Shown one piece after another: positions 53,318 to 63,950 of a DNA stretch of 64,000 bases; positions within the stretch are counted from its first letter, which is position 1, and the number at the start of each line of letters is the position of its first letter. The stretch lies in contig CP053175.1 of the NCBI GenBank assembly GCA_014607495.2, positions 2,976,001 through 3,040,000 of the forward strand, given 5' to 3'. The DNA comes from Carposina sasakii. Its lineage: Eukaryota > Arthropoda > Insecta > Lepidoptera > Carposinidae. The notes under the pieces are model-generated. The model saw only the letters and a list, made by a program, of their open reading frames with translations, had not been told where the DNA came from and did no database searches. The translations under genes were made by a program, and so were the position numbers.

Positions 53318-54970
53318 TTGTCGCGAGGTGTAGACCCTCATTTATTACAGAATCATAAGTTATGGTTTCATGGGCCATCATATTTGAGTAGGTTGGATTT
53401 TCTGCCTGGCCATGCCTTTGAAATACCAAGTGTAATACCAGAGATAAAGGTATCTCACATTGTTAGTGAGATTGAGCACTTGCCCTTGTTTAAGGATTGC
53501 TCAAATATTGATAAGATTAAGCGTATTTTGTCATACATGTATAGATTTGTTAATAATTGTAAGTGCAAACTGGAGGACAGACTGTCAGGGACTTTGACGC
53601 CTCAAGAGATGAATTATTCACTTAATGTTATTTTTAGATATGAGCAGTTTAAGTATTTTGATAAAGAGATAAAGGCTTTAGAGTTAAATTTACCTATAAA
53701 GTCAAATCTTCAGGCGTTAAATCCGTTTTTAGACAGTATGGGCATTCTGCGCGTAGGTGGAAGACTCCAGCATGCTGCTGTACCATATGCTACTAAGCAT
53801 CCTATTATTTTGCCAAAAGGTTCTAGATTAGTACATTGCTTAATAGAGAAGCAGCATAGGGCATTGTTGCACGCTGGACCCAAGCTTGTGCTCTCTGAGT
53901 TAAGTTTAAAATACCACCTTATTAATGGTATTAGAGAGGTTAAGCATGTTTTACATAAATGTTTAATTTGTTTTAAGTTAAAGGCAAAAAATGCTGAACA
54001 ATTAATGGGCTCTCTTCCTCATGATAGGATAACTCCATCAAGAGTTTTTGAGAGGACTGGAATTGATTTTGGTGGTCCATTTAATATTAAAATGCTTAGA
54101 GTTAGAAAACCTGTTATCCAAAAGGCATATGTCTTGCTACTTGTTTGTTTCACAACAAAGGCGTTGCATATTGAGTTAGTGAGTGATTTGACAACTGATT
54201 GTTTTTTGAATGCTTTAAAAAGATTTATATCGCGTAGAAACAAGCCAGTAGTAATATATTGTGATAATGCTAGTACATTTAAGGGGGCTGAAAATAAATT
54301 AAATAAATTGTATCAATTGCAGTCTGCCATAGATCACAAGAATGCTGTCGAACTTTATGCTGCTGAAAATAACATTTGTTTTAAATACATTCCTAGTTAT
54401 TCGCCAGTGTTTGGTTCCCTGTGGGAGGCTGGAATTAAATCCGTAAAATATCATTTAAAAAGGGTTGTGGGTGAATCTATCTTGACATACGAGGAGTTAA
54501 ACACAGTGTTAATTCAAATTGAAGGAATTTTAAACTCTCGTCCTCTGACTGCTTTACCAGCAACAGATAATAACGAAACGCCCTACTTGACTCCAGGTCA
54601 TTTCTTAATGCAGTCTCAGCCTACTACTTTTCCTGAAAAAGATTGTTTAACTGAACCTATTAGTAATGTTAAGTTTTGGGATCAATGTAATCGCATGGTT
54701 CAGAGTTTTTGGAAACAATGGTATAAACAGTACCTTGTTCATCTTCAAAATAGGCCAAAATGGCGTAATTCTTGTGATAATATAAAGGTTGGAACGCTGG
54801 TCATTGTTAAAGATGATAATGTCACACCTTTAAGGTGGCCTATGGCTAGAGTAGTAGAGGTATTCCCCGGAGCTGATGGTAAAGTAAGAGCGCTCTCCAT
54901 CAGGACACCAAAAGGGTCTATCATTAGAACTAGTATATATAAAGTCTGTATACTTCCCATTGAAACCTAA
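53318..54970 (+). CDS. BEL/Pao integrase, 3' part of polyprotein
   Basis: The frame is open from at least 53195, and its first residues (WHYVDTSENPADCLSRG) are the end of RNase H, so 53318 (TTG) is not a true start. An integrase zinc-binding region follows with HRALLHAGP and HKCLICFKLKA. The catalytic core has the first Asp in RTGIDFGGPF, the second in YCDNASTFKG and the Glu in FGSLWEAGIKS. The C-terminal domain is typical of BEL (VGTLVIVKDDNVTPLRWPMA, IRTPKGSIIR). The stop is at 54970, 168 bp before the 3' LTR. The catalytic triad is complete. Confidence 0.92.
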   Translation: MSRGVDPHLLQNHKLWFHGPSYLSRLDFLPGHAFEIPSVIPEIKVSHIVSEIEHLPLFKDCSNIDKIKRILSYMYRFVNNCKCKLEDRLSGTLTPQEMNYSLNVIFRYEQFKYFDKEIKALELNLPIKSNLQALNPFLDSMGILRVGGRLQHAAVPYATKHPIILPKGSRLVHCLIEKQHRALLHAGPKLVLSELSLKYHLINGIREVKHVLHKCLICFKLKAKNAEQLMGSLPHDRITPSRVFERTGIDFGGPFNIKMLRVRKPVIQKAYVLLLVCFTTKALHIELVSDLTTDCFLNALKRFISRRNKPVVIYCDNASTFKGAENKLNKLYQLQSAIDHKNAVELYAAENNICFKYIPSYSPVFGSLWEAGIKSVKYHLKRVVGESILTYEELNTVLIQIEGILNSRPLTALPATDNNETPYLTPGHFLMQSQPTTFPEKDCLTEPISNVKFWDQCNRMVQSFWKQWYKQYLVHLQNRPKWRNSCDNIKVGTLVIVKDDNVTPLRWPMARVVEVFPGADGKVRALSIRTPKGSIIRTSIYKVCILPIET

Positions 54971-55137
54971 TAAATTTATTTCATTGGTACATTCATATAA
55001 GTATATCATAATGTAAAGTCAGTACTAGAATATACCAGTTAATTTTATATGACTTATACCTTTAAGATATGTAGTCTTTGTGATTTAAGTAGTATAAGTG
55101 GTAGTTAACTGTGTGAGCTTTCTCTTGCTGCGGAATA

Positions 55138-55333
55138 TGTACAAGACAGTACATAAATGTCAATGTCAATCTGTCATCGCTATAGCTAGAATTGGGACTT
55201 GTTAGTTGCACACAAGTTTTAGATTAAAACGCTCTCTTAGCGATAGCCATTGAACTGTAAATTGATATAATAAATTGGAAATACAGTGCATTCAATACAT
55301 ATTTAAAATTTATGTTTTATTAAGCGCCTAACA
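55138..55333 (+). repeat. 3' LTR of BEL element
   Basis: 196 bp, one mismatch with the 5' LTR. Followed by CAAAG at 55334-55338. Confidence 0.95.
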
Positions 55334-55338
55334 CAAAG

Positions 55339-55440
55339 TAAATGTAGCGTTACCATTCCCTTTATTCGGTGAATCTCTTTATAAAAGTCCGTAGATTTAT
55401 CTTGGAGACAGCATTAAGTAGGCGGTAGATATAACATTAA
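55339..55440 (-). mobile_element. RTE-like LINE, segment 1 (5' remnant)
   Basis: Continues the LINE past the BEL insertion: DKSTDFYKEIHRIKGM on the minus strand leads in frame towards the SKTNFCVVTGDFN region on the far side of the element. Similarity fades by about 55400-55440, so the LINE is probably 5'-truncated there. Confidence 0.5.
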
Positions 55441-55479
55441 TCTGTTTATGTATTGACTATATCCTTGAGATAAATACAT

Positions 55480-55696
55480 ACACACGGCTGAGTCCCCAAA
55501 GATAGGGAGGACAATTGCAGGATTACGAAGAAGATCTAACAGCCACGTTTAGTATTGTGAGGAGATGTAAATGATCACTGACAAGTGACTTGCTTACGCC
55601 TGAGAGAGTGCCGAGTTCCTGAGTCAACTCTTACGACGTTCACGGAAGGAGATGCAGCTGATGTATTCGAGTGAAGCCCTGCATCAGCGCAGGACT
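55480..55696 (-). repeat. 'GATGCAGCTGATG' repeat, long copy
   Basis: Full-length inverted copy from 'acacacggctgagtccccaa' to 'gtgaagccctgcatcagcgc'. Confidence 0.7.
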
Positions 55697-55782
55697 TTTT
55701 TATATTATCGTGGAAATTAATATCTTATTTATAACTACCTATATCGTACTGTAGGAAATAGGATTCTATGGTGTAGGTAGTA

Positions 55783-56062
55783 CAGGGTTCGCCAAATGGC
55801 GGACCGCGGTCCGCATCCGGACAACCGCCGCCGCGCCGACCCATTCTGTGCGGACCGCGAGAACACAGCAACTTGCACTACAGAATGCGTCTTTTAATAA
55901 AAATGCCATTTTTCTCATTGATATGTTAAAAATTACCTTTGTTATTTCCGTAATTACATGTGTTTAATAAATATTTTCTTTAGAAATATAATAATGTGCG
56001 TACCGCGATGGTCATTTCATTTCTTAAAATGGACCCCGAGTGAAACTAATTTCTGACCCCTG
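55783..56062. mobile_element. hAT-like MITE remnant (280 bp)
   Basis: The ends CAGGGTTCGCCAAA and ...GACCCCTG (inverted CAGGGGTCAG) are hAT-type. The 8-bp flanks AGGTAGTA and GTGTAGTA match at six positions. The interior 'gcggaccgcggtccgcatcc' and 'aaaatggaccccgag' resemble Charlie-like hAT relatives. Confidence 0.5.
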
Positions 56063-56452
56063 GTGTAGTAAATATAAAGTTTCTATACTTCTATACTATC
56101 CTAATAAGGTTCTACATACATTATAATTTACCAAATAAAATAGGTGTACTCCCCCAAAGGCGATATTATGAGAATATATTGTGAGATCCGTACATTTCTT
56201 ACAATTTCCGAGCAAATTACGTACAAGGATTCGTACTCGGCCTAAAGTATGGGCTGTGGCACTTTTGTATTTAGTGCCAGAAAGAGGCGATAAAGTTGAT
56301 AACCAGTGTTTTTTATATATCTTATTGTTGCGTACTAAGTATTATAGTTATAAGTATGTTACAGTATAAGAGAGTTTACAACTTAGTGGCCCTTATGAGG
56401 TATAGCAACATTTTTAAAACTAAAGCTTATAAGTAGGTGCTATAAATAACAA

Positions 56453-56605
56453 AATGTCGAAATTATCCGGCAAAGAAATATTTTTCCGCGACAAAAAGTA
56501 GTCTATGTCCTGTCTCAGGATTTAGACTACCTAAGTGTAGCAAATTTCATTAAAATTGGTTTAGTAGTTCTGGCGTGAAAGGGATAGACAGATAGAGTTC
56601 CTTTT
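56453..56605 (-). repeat. Helitron-like repeat
   Basis: 'aaatgtcgaaattatccggc' and 'gacaaaaagtagtctatgtc' match 24050-24125. The hairpin end is missing. Confidence 0.5.
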
Positions 56606-56617
56606 TTTTTACATTTC

Positions 56618-56700
56618 ACAACACGTTAACCTAGCCCCACATTAAGACCCTTAAAGGTCTATGTAACGGTATATGAATACATATGTAGATAAGTCAGACT
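56618..56700 (-). repeat. SINE family A, 3' fragment
   Basis: 'cacgttaacctagccccaca' and 'acggtatatgaatacatatg'. Confidence 0.6.
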
Positions 56701-57194
56701 CGCACTTGGCCGTCTTTTTTTATTGCATCCTTGTCACGCACTCAGGGCTGCCGCTCGAGTCATTTTCGTAACATATTCAAAAATATTACGTACGGAAAAT
56801 TTTGATTGAAAATTGAAATTCCACGGCGAAGTAGGTACATACTTGTACCGAATGGAATATTTTTCTCTCATATTTTTTTGGTATGTGTATCAGTATCCAA
56901 CAAATGTTTTCTACATTCCGGTAGGGTATTTGAATACCAAAGTAAGAAGTTTTATTGTTGTTAAGATCAGTTTTTAAGGAAGTAAAATTTCGTGAGCTAC
57001 CTTAGAAATTAGAATTTAGCTTAGAATATAAGCTATCTAATGAACTCTATGAACGATAGGGTTACAAAGTTACAAAATTAGATACTTACTAATTAAAACG
57101 TAAATTAAACTTGATTAGATACCTATGTCTTAAGAACATTCTTTTCAATTAAGTTCGAGAAACTCGTAAACATAAGTACAATATTCATACTAGG

Positions 57195-57355
57195 TGTTGA
57201 CTATGATCTCAAAATGGGACAGCCAGAACAGTATTTAGCATAGCTGGGCCAGATGGAAATGTTCAGTGACAAGTTGCTTGCTCATCGCTTGACAGAACGC
57301 CCCTGCATTCCTTGTTTGACTCTTACGACATGCACGGAAGGAGATGCAGCTTATT
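57195..57355 (-). repeat. 'GATGCAGCTGATG' repeat
   Basis: 'gacagccagaacagta', 'cttgctcatcgcttgacaga' and 'gcacggaaggagatgcagct'. Confidence 0.6.
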
Positions 57356-57397
57356 ATAGCTGGTATATTAATTATACTAAGCCCATTTTTTTCTCAT

Positions 57398-57628
57398 ACT
57401 TTACAACGCATTATCCTAGTCCCACACTAAGATCCCTAAGGTCTTGTATCGTGGGTACTCAGCAACGGTATGAAAATTGTACATAGATAAGTATAGAAAC
57501 ATCCATGACCCAGTAACAAACACCGATATTCATCATATCAATATAGGCACCTACCGGGATTCGAACCCAGCACCTATGGTGTCGCAGGCAGGGTCACTAC
57601 CAACTACACCAATCGGGCGCCAACTATT
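57398..57628 (-). mobile_element. tRNA-derived SINE, family A
   Basis: Inverted copy. The B box region 'gggattcgaacccagcacct' and A box region 'aactacaccaatcgg' are both recognisable, as is the tail 'cctagtcccacactaagatc'. Confidence 0.75.
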
Positions 57629-57984
57629 AAGAATTATAGAGGTTTTCAATTTTATTTTTTTATAAAGATGACACACATTTTTTTAAAACACTTGTTTGGG
57701 TTAACCCTAAGAGCATATTGTGCAATGTATTTTTTTGGTCAAAAAAGTTTCATGCAAAAATGTTTTTATTTGCTTTGTGGGTTGTATGAATTCAGTTTTC
57801 CTGTTCAATGCTTGCAATTTGCGTTTTGTTATTGTTTGGTTTTATTTGTGTTTCTTTTTTGGTGAACTTAAAAGTTTTATCGTTTTAAAATATCAATAGG
57901 TATTAAGGGTCACGGAAAATGTCTACTATTAGATATATAATGTTAAATATAAATTAACTTAGCTCCAATTACAGGACAAATCTG

Positions 57985-58110
57985 GGACTTCACTAGAATA
58001 CATCAGCTGCATCTCCTTCCGTGCTTGTCGTAAGAGCCGACTAAGGAACTTAAGGTGGTTATCTCAGGTGATGAGCTAGCAACTTATATCTGGATCTTTT
58101 ACATCTTGTA
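57985..58110 (+). repeat. 'GATGCAGCTGATG' repeat, proximal part
   Basis: 'acttcactagaatacatcag' to 'gatgagctagcaacttatat', cut off by the next repeat's (ATC)n tail. Confidence 0.6.
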
Positions 58111-58112
58111 GG

Positions 58113-58372
58113 TTCATCATCATCAGCCTATTGCAGTCCACTGCTGGACGTAGGCCTCCCCCAGGGCACGCTACAAGACTGCCATGGGGGGTATTTGCCC
58201 ATAGTCACCATGCTGAGCAGGCGGTTTGGTGAATGCAGTTTGTATTTTGGACTATGTTGTCAACACGGGAGGCGCTGCTGCCCACCTCCCGGAAACCCTT
58301 AATCGCCTCGTACGATACCCACGGGCAGACATGGGGTGGTACGAATTCTACTCTACCGGCACAATGCCGATT
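58113..58372 (-). repeat. 'CAATAGGCTGATGATG' repeat, complete copy
   Basis: Inverted full-length copy from (CATCAT) through 'cagcctattgcagtccactg' to 'gaattctactctaccggcac'. Confidence 0.75.
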
Positions 58373-58404
58373 GCTTTCATATTGCTATAATAAGATACGC
58401 AATA

Positions 58405-58625
58405 AAGAGGATAAGCCGCTATTATAAATAGGAATGTAATTCTGTCTCTCTCTGTCTCGTTTCCACGCCAAAACTATTGAATCGATTGAAATGAAATTTG
58501 CTACACATGTAGTGTAGAGCCTGAGAAAGGACATATACTTTTTTTCCCGGTAAAATATTTTCATTCCGGATAATTTTGACATCTTGTTTTTCTGTAGGCC
58601 ATGCCTATGTAAGTTCACTAGTAAA
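58405..58625 (+). repeat. Helitron-like repeat
   Basis: 'gctattataaataggaatgt', 'cattccggataattttgaca' and the end 'tatgtaagttcactag' followed by T. The hairpin is decayed. Confidence 0.5.
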
Positions 58626-58869
58626 GAATGATAAAAGAAAACGTTAACTTGCACGAGTGAGTCAGCATATACGTAACTATAACAGTTAAGTTTGCACAGT
58701 AGCCTACTTTGGCCAAACTTGTCTGCCCTTATTGTAACTTCGTACTTACTTGTGCGTGCCGGGATGAGTTGAGAGTTTCGGGATCTACTGGGACACTTAG
58801 TGACGTCAGAGCCCTCTGACACTACCTACTAAATTTAACCCAATTACCCACTAAATAGATAAAACCTAT

Positions 58870-59000
58870 TAAGTTAGAATGACCTAGTAACATTTCCCAT
58901 TGGATTCGTTATCGGTAGATACTTGTATTTTTGCCCGAAAAGCGGTGGTAGGCTTGTGTGTAGAATGTGAGTGTGTAAATTGCATACTTCTGCCCATCCT
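58870..59000 (-). repeat. 'TTGGGCAGAGGTGTG' repeat
   Basis: 'cattggattcgttatcggta' and 'tttgcccgaaaagcggtggt' are the inverted distal blocks. Confidence 0.55.
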
Positions 59001-59021
59001 GTTTGTGATATAATCAGCGTG

Positions 59022-59405
59022 ACTATACAGGTGATTTTTGGTCGTCAACGTTTCCGAAAACTGCGGAATCTCCTCATCATCACGATCATTTTTCTCCATG
59101 GAAGCATACCTGGGAAGTGTCTGGTTTCCAAAATATTAGGGTCCAAAGTTGAGTAAATAGACTGCGTTTTTCTGCATAAATGCACATAGACGCGCGTAGC
59201 AGGATTTTTTCACGAAAAATAATTAATATCTGTCTATAAAAAAAACTAACATAAACACTAGACACTATAAATTTCGCAAGATCAAGGAATTTAAATTAAA
59301 AAAAAAAAAAAAAATTCCCAGCATTTTTTTTGGTATAAACTTACTTTATTTCATGTATAGAATACCTACCCTTCGTTAAAGGTGACCACAAAAAAACATC
59401 CTGTA
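59022..59405 (+). mobile_element. MITE of the ACAGGATG family, full-length copy
   Basis: Near-identical to 32218-32602 from 'tacaggtgatttttggtcgt' to 'caaaaaaacatcctgta'. The left terminus has lost two bases (ACAGGTG). Confidence 0.75.
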
Positions 59406-59409
59406 TATG

Positions 59410-61400
59410 TATGTAAATAGTTAGAACCATGAATGGAACCTGATTAACCTGGTACTGTGATCGACAATGTGCTTTAAGTAGCGCGGTATGAACCAATAAC
59501 TTGCTGTACCCTGCCACCCGTCACCAGACGTTCTGACAAGTTAAAAATAACTGTCAAAAATAGATGGCGTTATCTACATCTCTTCTCCCCCCCTTCACCT
59601 CTCTATACATACAGAATTTCGAGTAAGAGATTCGATCATTCGATTTGTATTTTTTTTAACTTTTAACAGTTCTGTTGATTAAAATAAAATTTGCTCAAAA
59701 AAATATGATTTCCAAAAGTTGGTTCCATAGAAAAAGCTGATCTTAACTTTAAAAACAATATGAGATATTCAAAAACAACATAGTCTTATTACCTGTATGC
59801 ATTTTTTTTTATGTAAGTAGGTAGGTAGGTAGTAGGTACCCAGCATTTTCAAGCTTTTTAGTGTTTGCATTTGCGTGTTTATTTACCGTGCCTGTTCAAT
59901 ACAAAATTCCATCGCGTGCAATACAGTGTATAATTTCGCTTTTGATTAAATCAAAACATAATATTCCAAAGTAATTAAACTAAATAATAAATATTTAATT
60001 CCATTATAACTTTGACCGAGATGTTCCACGGAATTTACGTCAAAATGCTATGATTTGTTACTCCACTAAAACACAATTACATCATAATTTATGTTATTTC
60101 TAAGAAGAAAAAAGCACTGACCATAAAATAAGACATCAACTTACACCCCTTCTCGAATGCCGATTTAAAATTTGGAATTCGAATTTTTTAAATAAACCAC
60201 TATGAGCGACATAAATCAACACCTACGAATGCTTACAAAGAGCATTAGTGTTGTTTTGATATCGATAGTTCATTACTTATCGATAGAAAAGGCTGCTATT
60301 TTTGTTAAAACAAATCCTATACCACTAATCAAACAGGTATTGGTTTGATCTAAACATATTTTTTTTATTAAGTAACTTCTGATTTGTATAAGTAATGTTA
60401 ATGCAGTAGTAAATGAAATATACTGTTTCACATATTTTTACAGTCATTACTACACTGTCTGCACATTACCATTAGGAGGTAAGTAATCTAGCTTATATCT
60501 TTCAAACAACGCAAAGGATGTTAACATAGTTTTCAACAGTAGGCAAATGAACCTTTCTCATTAATAAGAAAGGTTCGTGTATAACAAATCAGAAACGCCG
60601 ATTTCACGCAGGCAAAGTCAACCAAGTCAAGTCTCTTACATTCAAGCACATATCATCGATATTCACCCAACACTAGCTCAAAGGCCTCTAAAAAGCGCGG
60701 TTCCCACAAAACGCGAGCATTGTTCTTTGATATTCATTTTTTAAAGATAAACCTGCATTAGGCAAAGGCATACATATATCCGACCTCCCGCAGTGTGACC
60801 TCTTTTGTGCTGCTGGCTGGCTATAAAGATCCGTGTAAAAAAAAGAAAAAAGCGCGGGTAAACTTTACACCTGTTGTGTCAGATTTAGGGCTATATTGCT
60901 GTGGTTTTGTTATGTTGATTAACCTGTTAATTCGGTTCATTTTTATTCGATTACTATTTTATTTTTGAATTTCGAAATTTTTTATTGCAATTTTGAGATT
61001 TGCTATGCTTGCTGCGTTCGGCGCTGCTTTTTTAACATAGCTTTGACTAAGTTGAATCTTTGGGATGGAATTACTAACAATTTTTCCATGCAATTTTTCT
61101 TAGAGTTAAGTTTATACCATGCCTTAAGGAAACTAAATAATCCAGGTTAATTAAGGTTTCAGGCGAGAAATATGAAAAACTTCATACTGTGAAATTAAGA
61201 AGGAAGTTGAGAAATTGTGAGTAATTTTAAAAAGGAAAGCTCCTTTTTTTCTTAATCATAGAATATTTATGGAATGAGTACTTTTCATAGGAGCATCTAT
61301 TTTTTTATAGCGACAGAATATTAGACTAGTTTTTCTCGACATTTTCATTGTACATATAGGTAGAAGTATTTATTTTATTCTGTTTTTAGTATTCGTTGTT
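59410..61400. other. No recognisable feature
   Basis: AT-rich DNA with (GTAG)n near 59815-59840. No shared repeat or credible gene. Confidence 0.4.
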
Positions 61401-61413
61401 ATAGCGGCAACAG

Positions 61414-61711
61414 CACCCGTATGATGAATTTGGTGAGAGCGAGATGTCTCACTTTTAAACGTCAAATTAACAGAGCTGTTAATAACTAGATAAACTAAGT
61501 GTATGTACTTTGCATGTAAAAAATAGACTTAAGAATTAGAATAGACACTCGTTCTCGAGCCAGAACTGAATGAATTAGGGATGATAGAAGTGGTTTGTAA
61601 AAAGTTACACACCAAGTAGAAACACTTGCCTTGTCTAGTTATTACTTAGCTCTGTGTATTTGACGTTTAAAAGTGAGACATCTCGCTCTCACCAAATTCA
61701 TAATACGGGTG
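61414..61711 (+). mobile_element. 298-bp MITE with CAG target duplication, copy 1
   Basis: CACCCGTATGATGAATTTGG at the left is matched by an inverted CACCCGTATTATGAATTTGG at the right, and the arms continue for about 55 bp through 'gagatgtctcacttttaaac'. CAG lies on both sides (61411-61413, 61712-61714). The three-base duplication and CAC termini suggest the CACTA group, but this is tentative. Confidence 0.8.
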
Positions 61712-61796
61712 CAGAAATTCATTATCTGTAAAAATTTCAACTACCTACATATCTAGGAATAACGGTTCATGTGATATACAGCCTGATGTTATTACA

Positions 61797-62038
61797 CACA
61801 TCAGCCTATTGCAGTCCACTGCTGGACGTGGGCACCCCCCAGGGCACGGCTCAAGGCTACTGCTATAGGGGGGTTTTGCCCATAGTCACCACGCTGGGCA
61901 GGCGCGTTGGTGACCACAGTGTGATTTTCGGACTAGGTTGTCAACACGGGAGGCGCTACTGCCCACCTCCCTGAAACCCTTATTCACCTCTTACGATACC
62001 AACGGGCAGACATGGGTGGTGCTATTCTGCCAACAATA
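61797..62038 (-). repeat. 'CAATAGGCTGATGATG' repeat
   Basis: Inverted copy, 'catcagcctattgcagtcca' to 'ggtggtgctattctgcc'. Confidence 0.75.
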
Positions 62039-62299
62039 CACGGTTATATACCTACGTTCATATGTACAGGAATATTTTCTCAGAATCCGTGGACCAAGTC
62101 ACTGGTGTCCACTAGTTTTCCAAAAAAAAAAACTAAATACCATTAATCTAACTCATAACAAAACATATGGCCCACCGGTGCTATTAAAACCGCCATATTT
62201 GGTCCTTTTGTGGCCAATTATGAATTTCTACCTGAACAGTAGGTCTACATAAGTTATCGGTCTAAAGGCGGTGTTATATTGGAGTTGTAATGATCCTTA

Positions 62300-62470
62300 T
62301 GCGGTGGACTTCAATAGAAAACATCAGCTGCATCTCCTTCCGTGTATGTCGTAAGAGTCGACTAAGGAACTCAGGGGCGTTCTCTCAGACGATGAGCTAG
62401 CAACTCACTGTTATTTTATATTTGGCTTCGCTTTATCAAATGTAGATGTAGTATCCTTTATGATCTTGCA
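62300..62470 (+). repeat. 'GATGCAGCTGATG' repeat
   Basis: 'catcagctgcatctccttcc' to 'gtatcctttatgatcttgca', where the next repeat starts. Confidence 0.6.
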
Positions 62471-62471
62471 G

Positions 62472-62642
62472 TGAGCAGCAGCGCCTCCCGTGTTGACAAC
62501 ATAGTCCAAAATACAAACTGCGGTCACCAACCCGCCTGCCCAGCGTGGTGACTATGGGCAAATACCCCCCATGGCAGTCTTGTGGCCCGGGGGAGGCCTA
62601 CGTCCAGCAGTGGACTGCAATAGGCTGATGATGATGATGAGT
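62472..62642 (+). repeat. 'CAATAGGCTGATGATG' repeat, 5'-truncated
   Basis: 'gcagcgcctcccgtgttgac' to 'caataggctgatgatgatga', inserted in the preceding repeat at its 'cttgcagt' site. Confidence 0.75.
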
Positions 62643-63121
62643 AATGGTTATAACTTTATAAGACTATTGTAAATATTTATTTTATGTACTTACGTATCGT
62701 ACTAAGGTATCGTATCAATTTTATTGAATTGAGATCGATTGACAAGTTTTTTTTAATGACTTTGCAGCTGTCATGTTGCTTGAGATAGATCGCTTTGGGG
62801 TCCCATATGGGTGAATATAGTTCAGATTGGGTCAGATGTGCCGAATAAATAGAATATAAACGGATAAAAACGGAATAATACGTTATATTATGGTTTAGGA
62901 AGCTAATATTAGATTATCGATAAACTTGATGCTGTGTCTATCTTGATCTTGTTTTAGATTAAAAAAAGCAACTAATTTATCTCTCAGATAGATTAATTTA
63001 TGACGTGAAGCCAAATGTTTTTTATTGGCTTTTGATCAAACTTTTAAACAATATCTTACTGAGAACTGTTGTGATAACAAACTTAACATCTAGATTACTA
63101 GATACTTGCAGGCCACGTCCC

Positions 63122-63186
63122 ATATGAGCCTTCACTAAATGTGGCTGTGGGATATACCTTACGATGCTGCAGTTCGGGCTACCCAT
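63122..63186 (+). repeat. 'GATGCAGCTGATG' repeat, distal fragment
   Basis: 'aaatgtggctgtgggatata' and 'ttacgatgctgcagttcggg'. Confidence 0.45.
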
Positions 63187-63474
63187 TTCTGTTTAATATA
63201 ATTTAGCAATAATATACACTGGCCCTATTAAAAAGGATACAAGACGGCTTATGACCATTTGTCATTATGTTTAACGATAATGGCTTGGCACCAAATATGT
63301 CGTTTTGATAAACACTGCATCGGCTGCATTTCGAAGTTGTTTATTATTGTTTACATTAATTCTCTTGTTAACAATTTATTCGGTTGCCGGAGAGGTTTGT
63401 GACGGGTTAATTTAATTAATCTTACTTTTGTAAGACCACCGTGCATTTTGGGTACACATATACATACTTGTACA

Positions 63475-63541
63475 TAGTCACGCCCATTATTAAAGAAAGT
63501 GGGTTGAAGTGTGCAAATCACACACCCATTTTTTTCACTAG
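63475..63541 (+). repeat. 'TTGGGCAGAGGTGTG' repeat, left part
   Basis: 'tcacgcccattattaaagaa' to 'cccatttttttcactag'. It resumes at 63835 after the MITE. Confidence 0.65.
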
Positions 63542-63834
63542 CACCGGTATGATGAATTTGGTGAGAGCGAGATGTCTCACTTTTAAACGTCAAATGCACA
63601 GAGCTAAGTAATGACTAGACAAGGCAAGTGTTTCTACTTGGTATGTAAAAAGGGATTGCAAACTACTTCTATCAGCCCTAATTCCTTCAGTCCTGGCTCG
63701 TGTATATTCTAATTCTTAAGTCTATTTTTTACATGCAAAGTACATCCACTTAGTTTATCTAGTTATTAATAGCTCTGAGAATTTGACGTTTAAAAGTGAG
63801 ACATCTCGCTCTCACCAAATTCATCATACCGGTG
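63542..63834 (-). mobile_element. 293-bp MITE with CAG target duplication, copy 2
   Basis: The ends CACCGGTATGATGAATTTGG are perfectly inverted. Internal order ('ctaagtaatgactagacaag' first) is reversed relative to 61414-61711, so this copy lies in the opposite orientation. The flanks TAG and CAG fit a 3-bp CAG duplication with one change. Confidence 0.85.
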
Positions 63835-63950
63835 CAGTTATCCTATTAAGTTCCACGGGGTAAGGGGTAAGCCTACCGCCGCTTTTCGGGCACAAATACA
63901 ATCTAGCGAACCACCGACCGGTAACGAATCCAATAGGAGATTTTTGCATT
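63835..63950 (+). repeat. 'TTGGGCAGAGGTGTG' repeat, right part
   Basis: 'cagttatcctattaagttcc', 'accgccgcttttcgggcaca' and 'ggtaacgaatccaatagga' complete the repeat split by the MITE. Confidence 0.65.

Larger units (their letters stand above)
48554..55333 (+). mobile_element. BEL/Pao LTR retrotransposon (6780 bp)
   Basis: Two 196-bp LTRs differ at one base. The primer site TGGTCCTTCGAGCC next to the 5' LTR complements the 3' end of tRNA-Tyr. Domain order is Gag (DUF1759-type), protease, RT, RNase H, integrase, with the BEL-type integrase end. CAAAG duplications flank the element. The unusually long leader (48750-49829) holds four tandem units of about 137 bp. One frameshift at about 53195 lies inside RNase H. 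It is inserted into the endonuclease part of the LINE. Confidence 0.95.
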
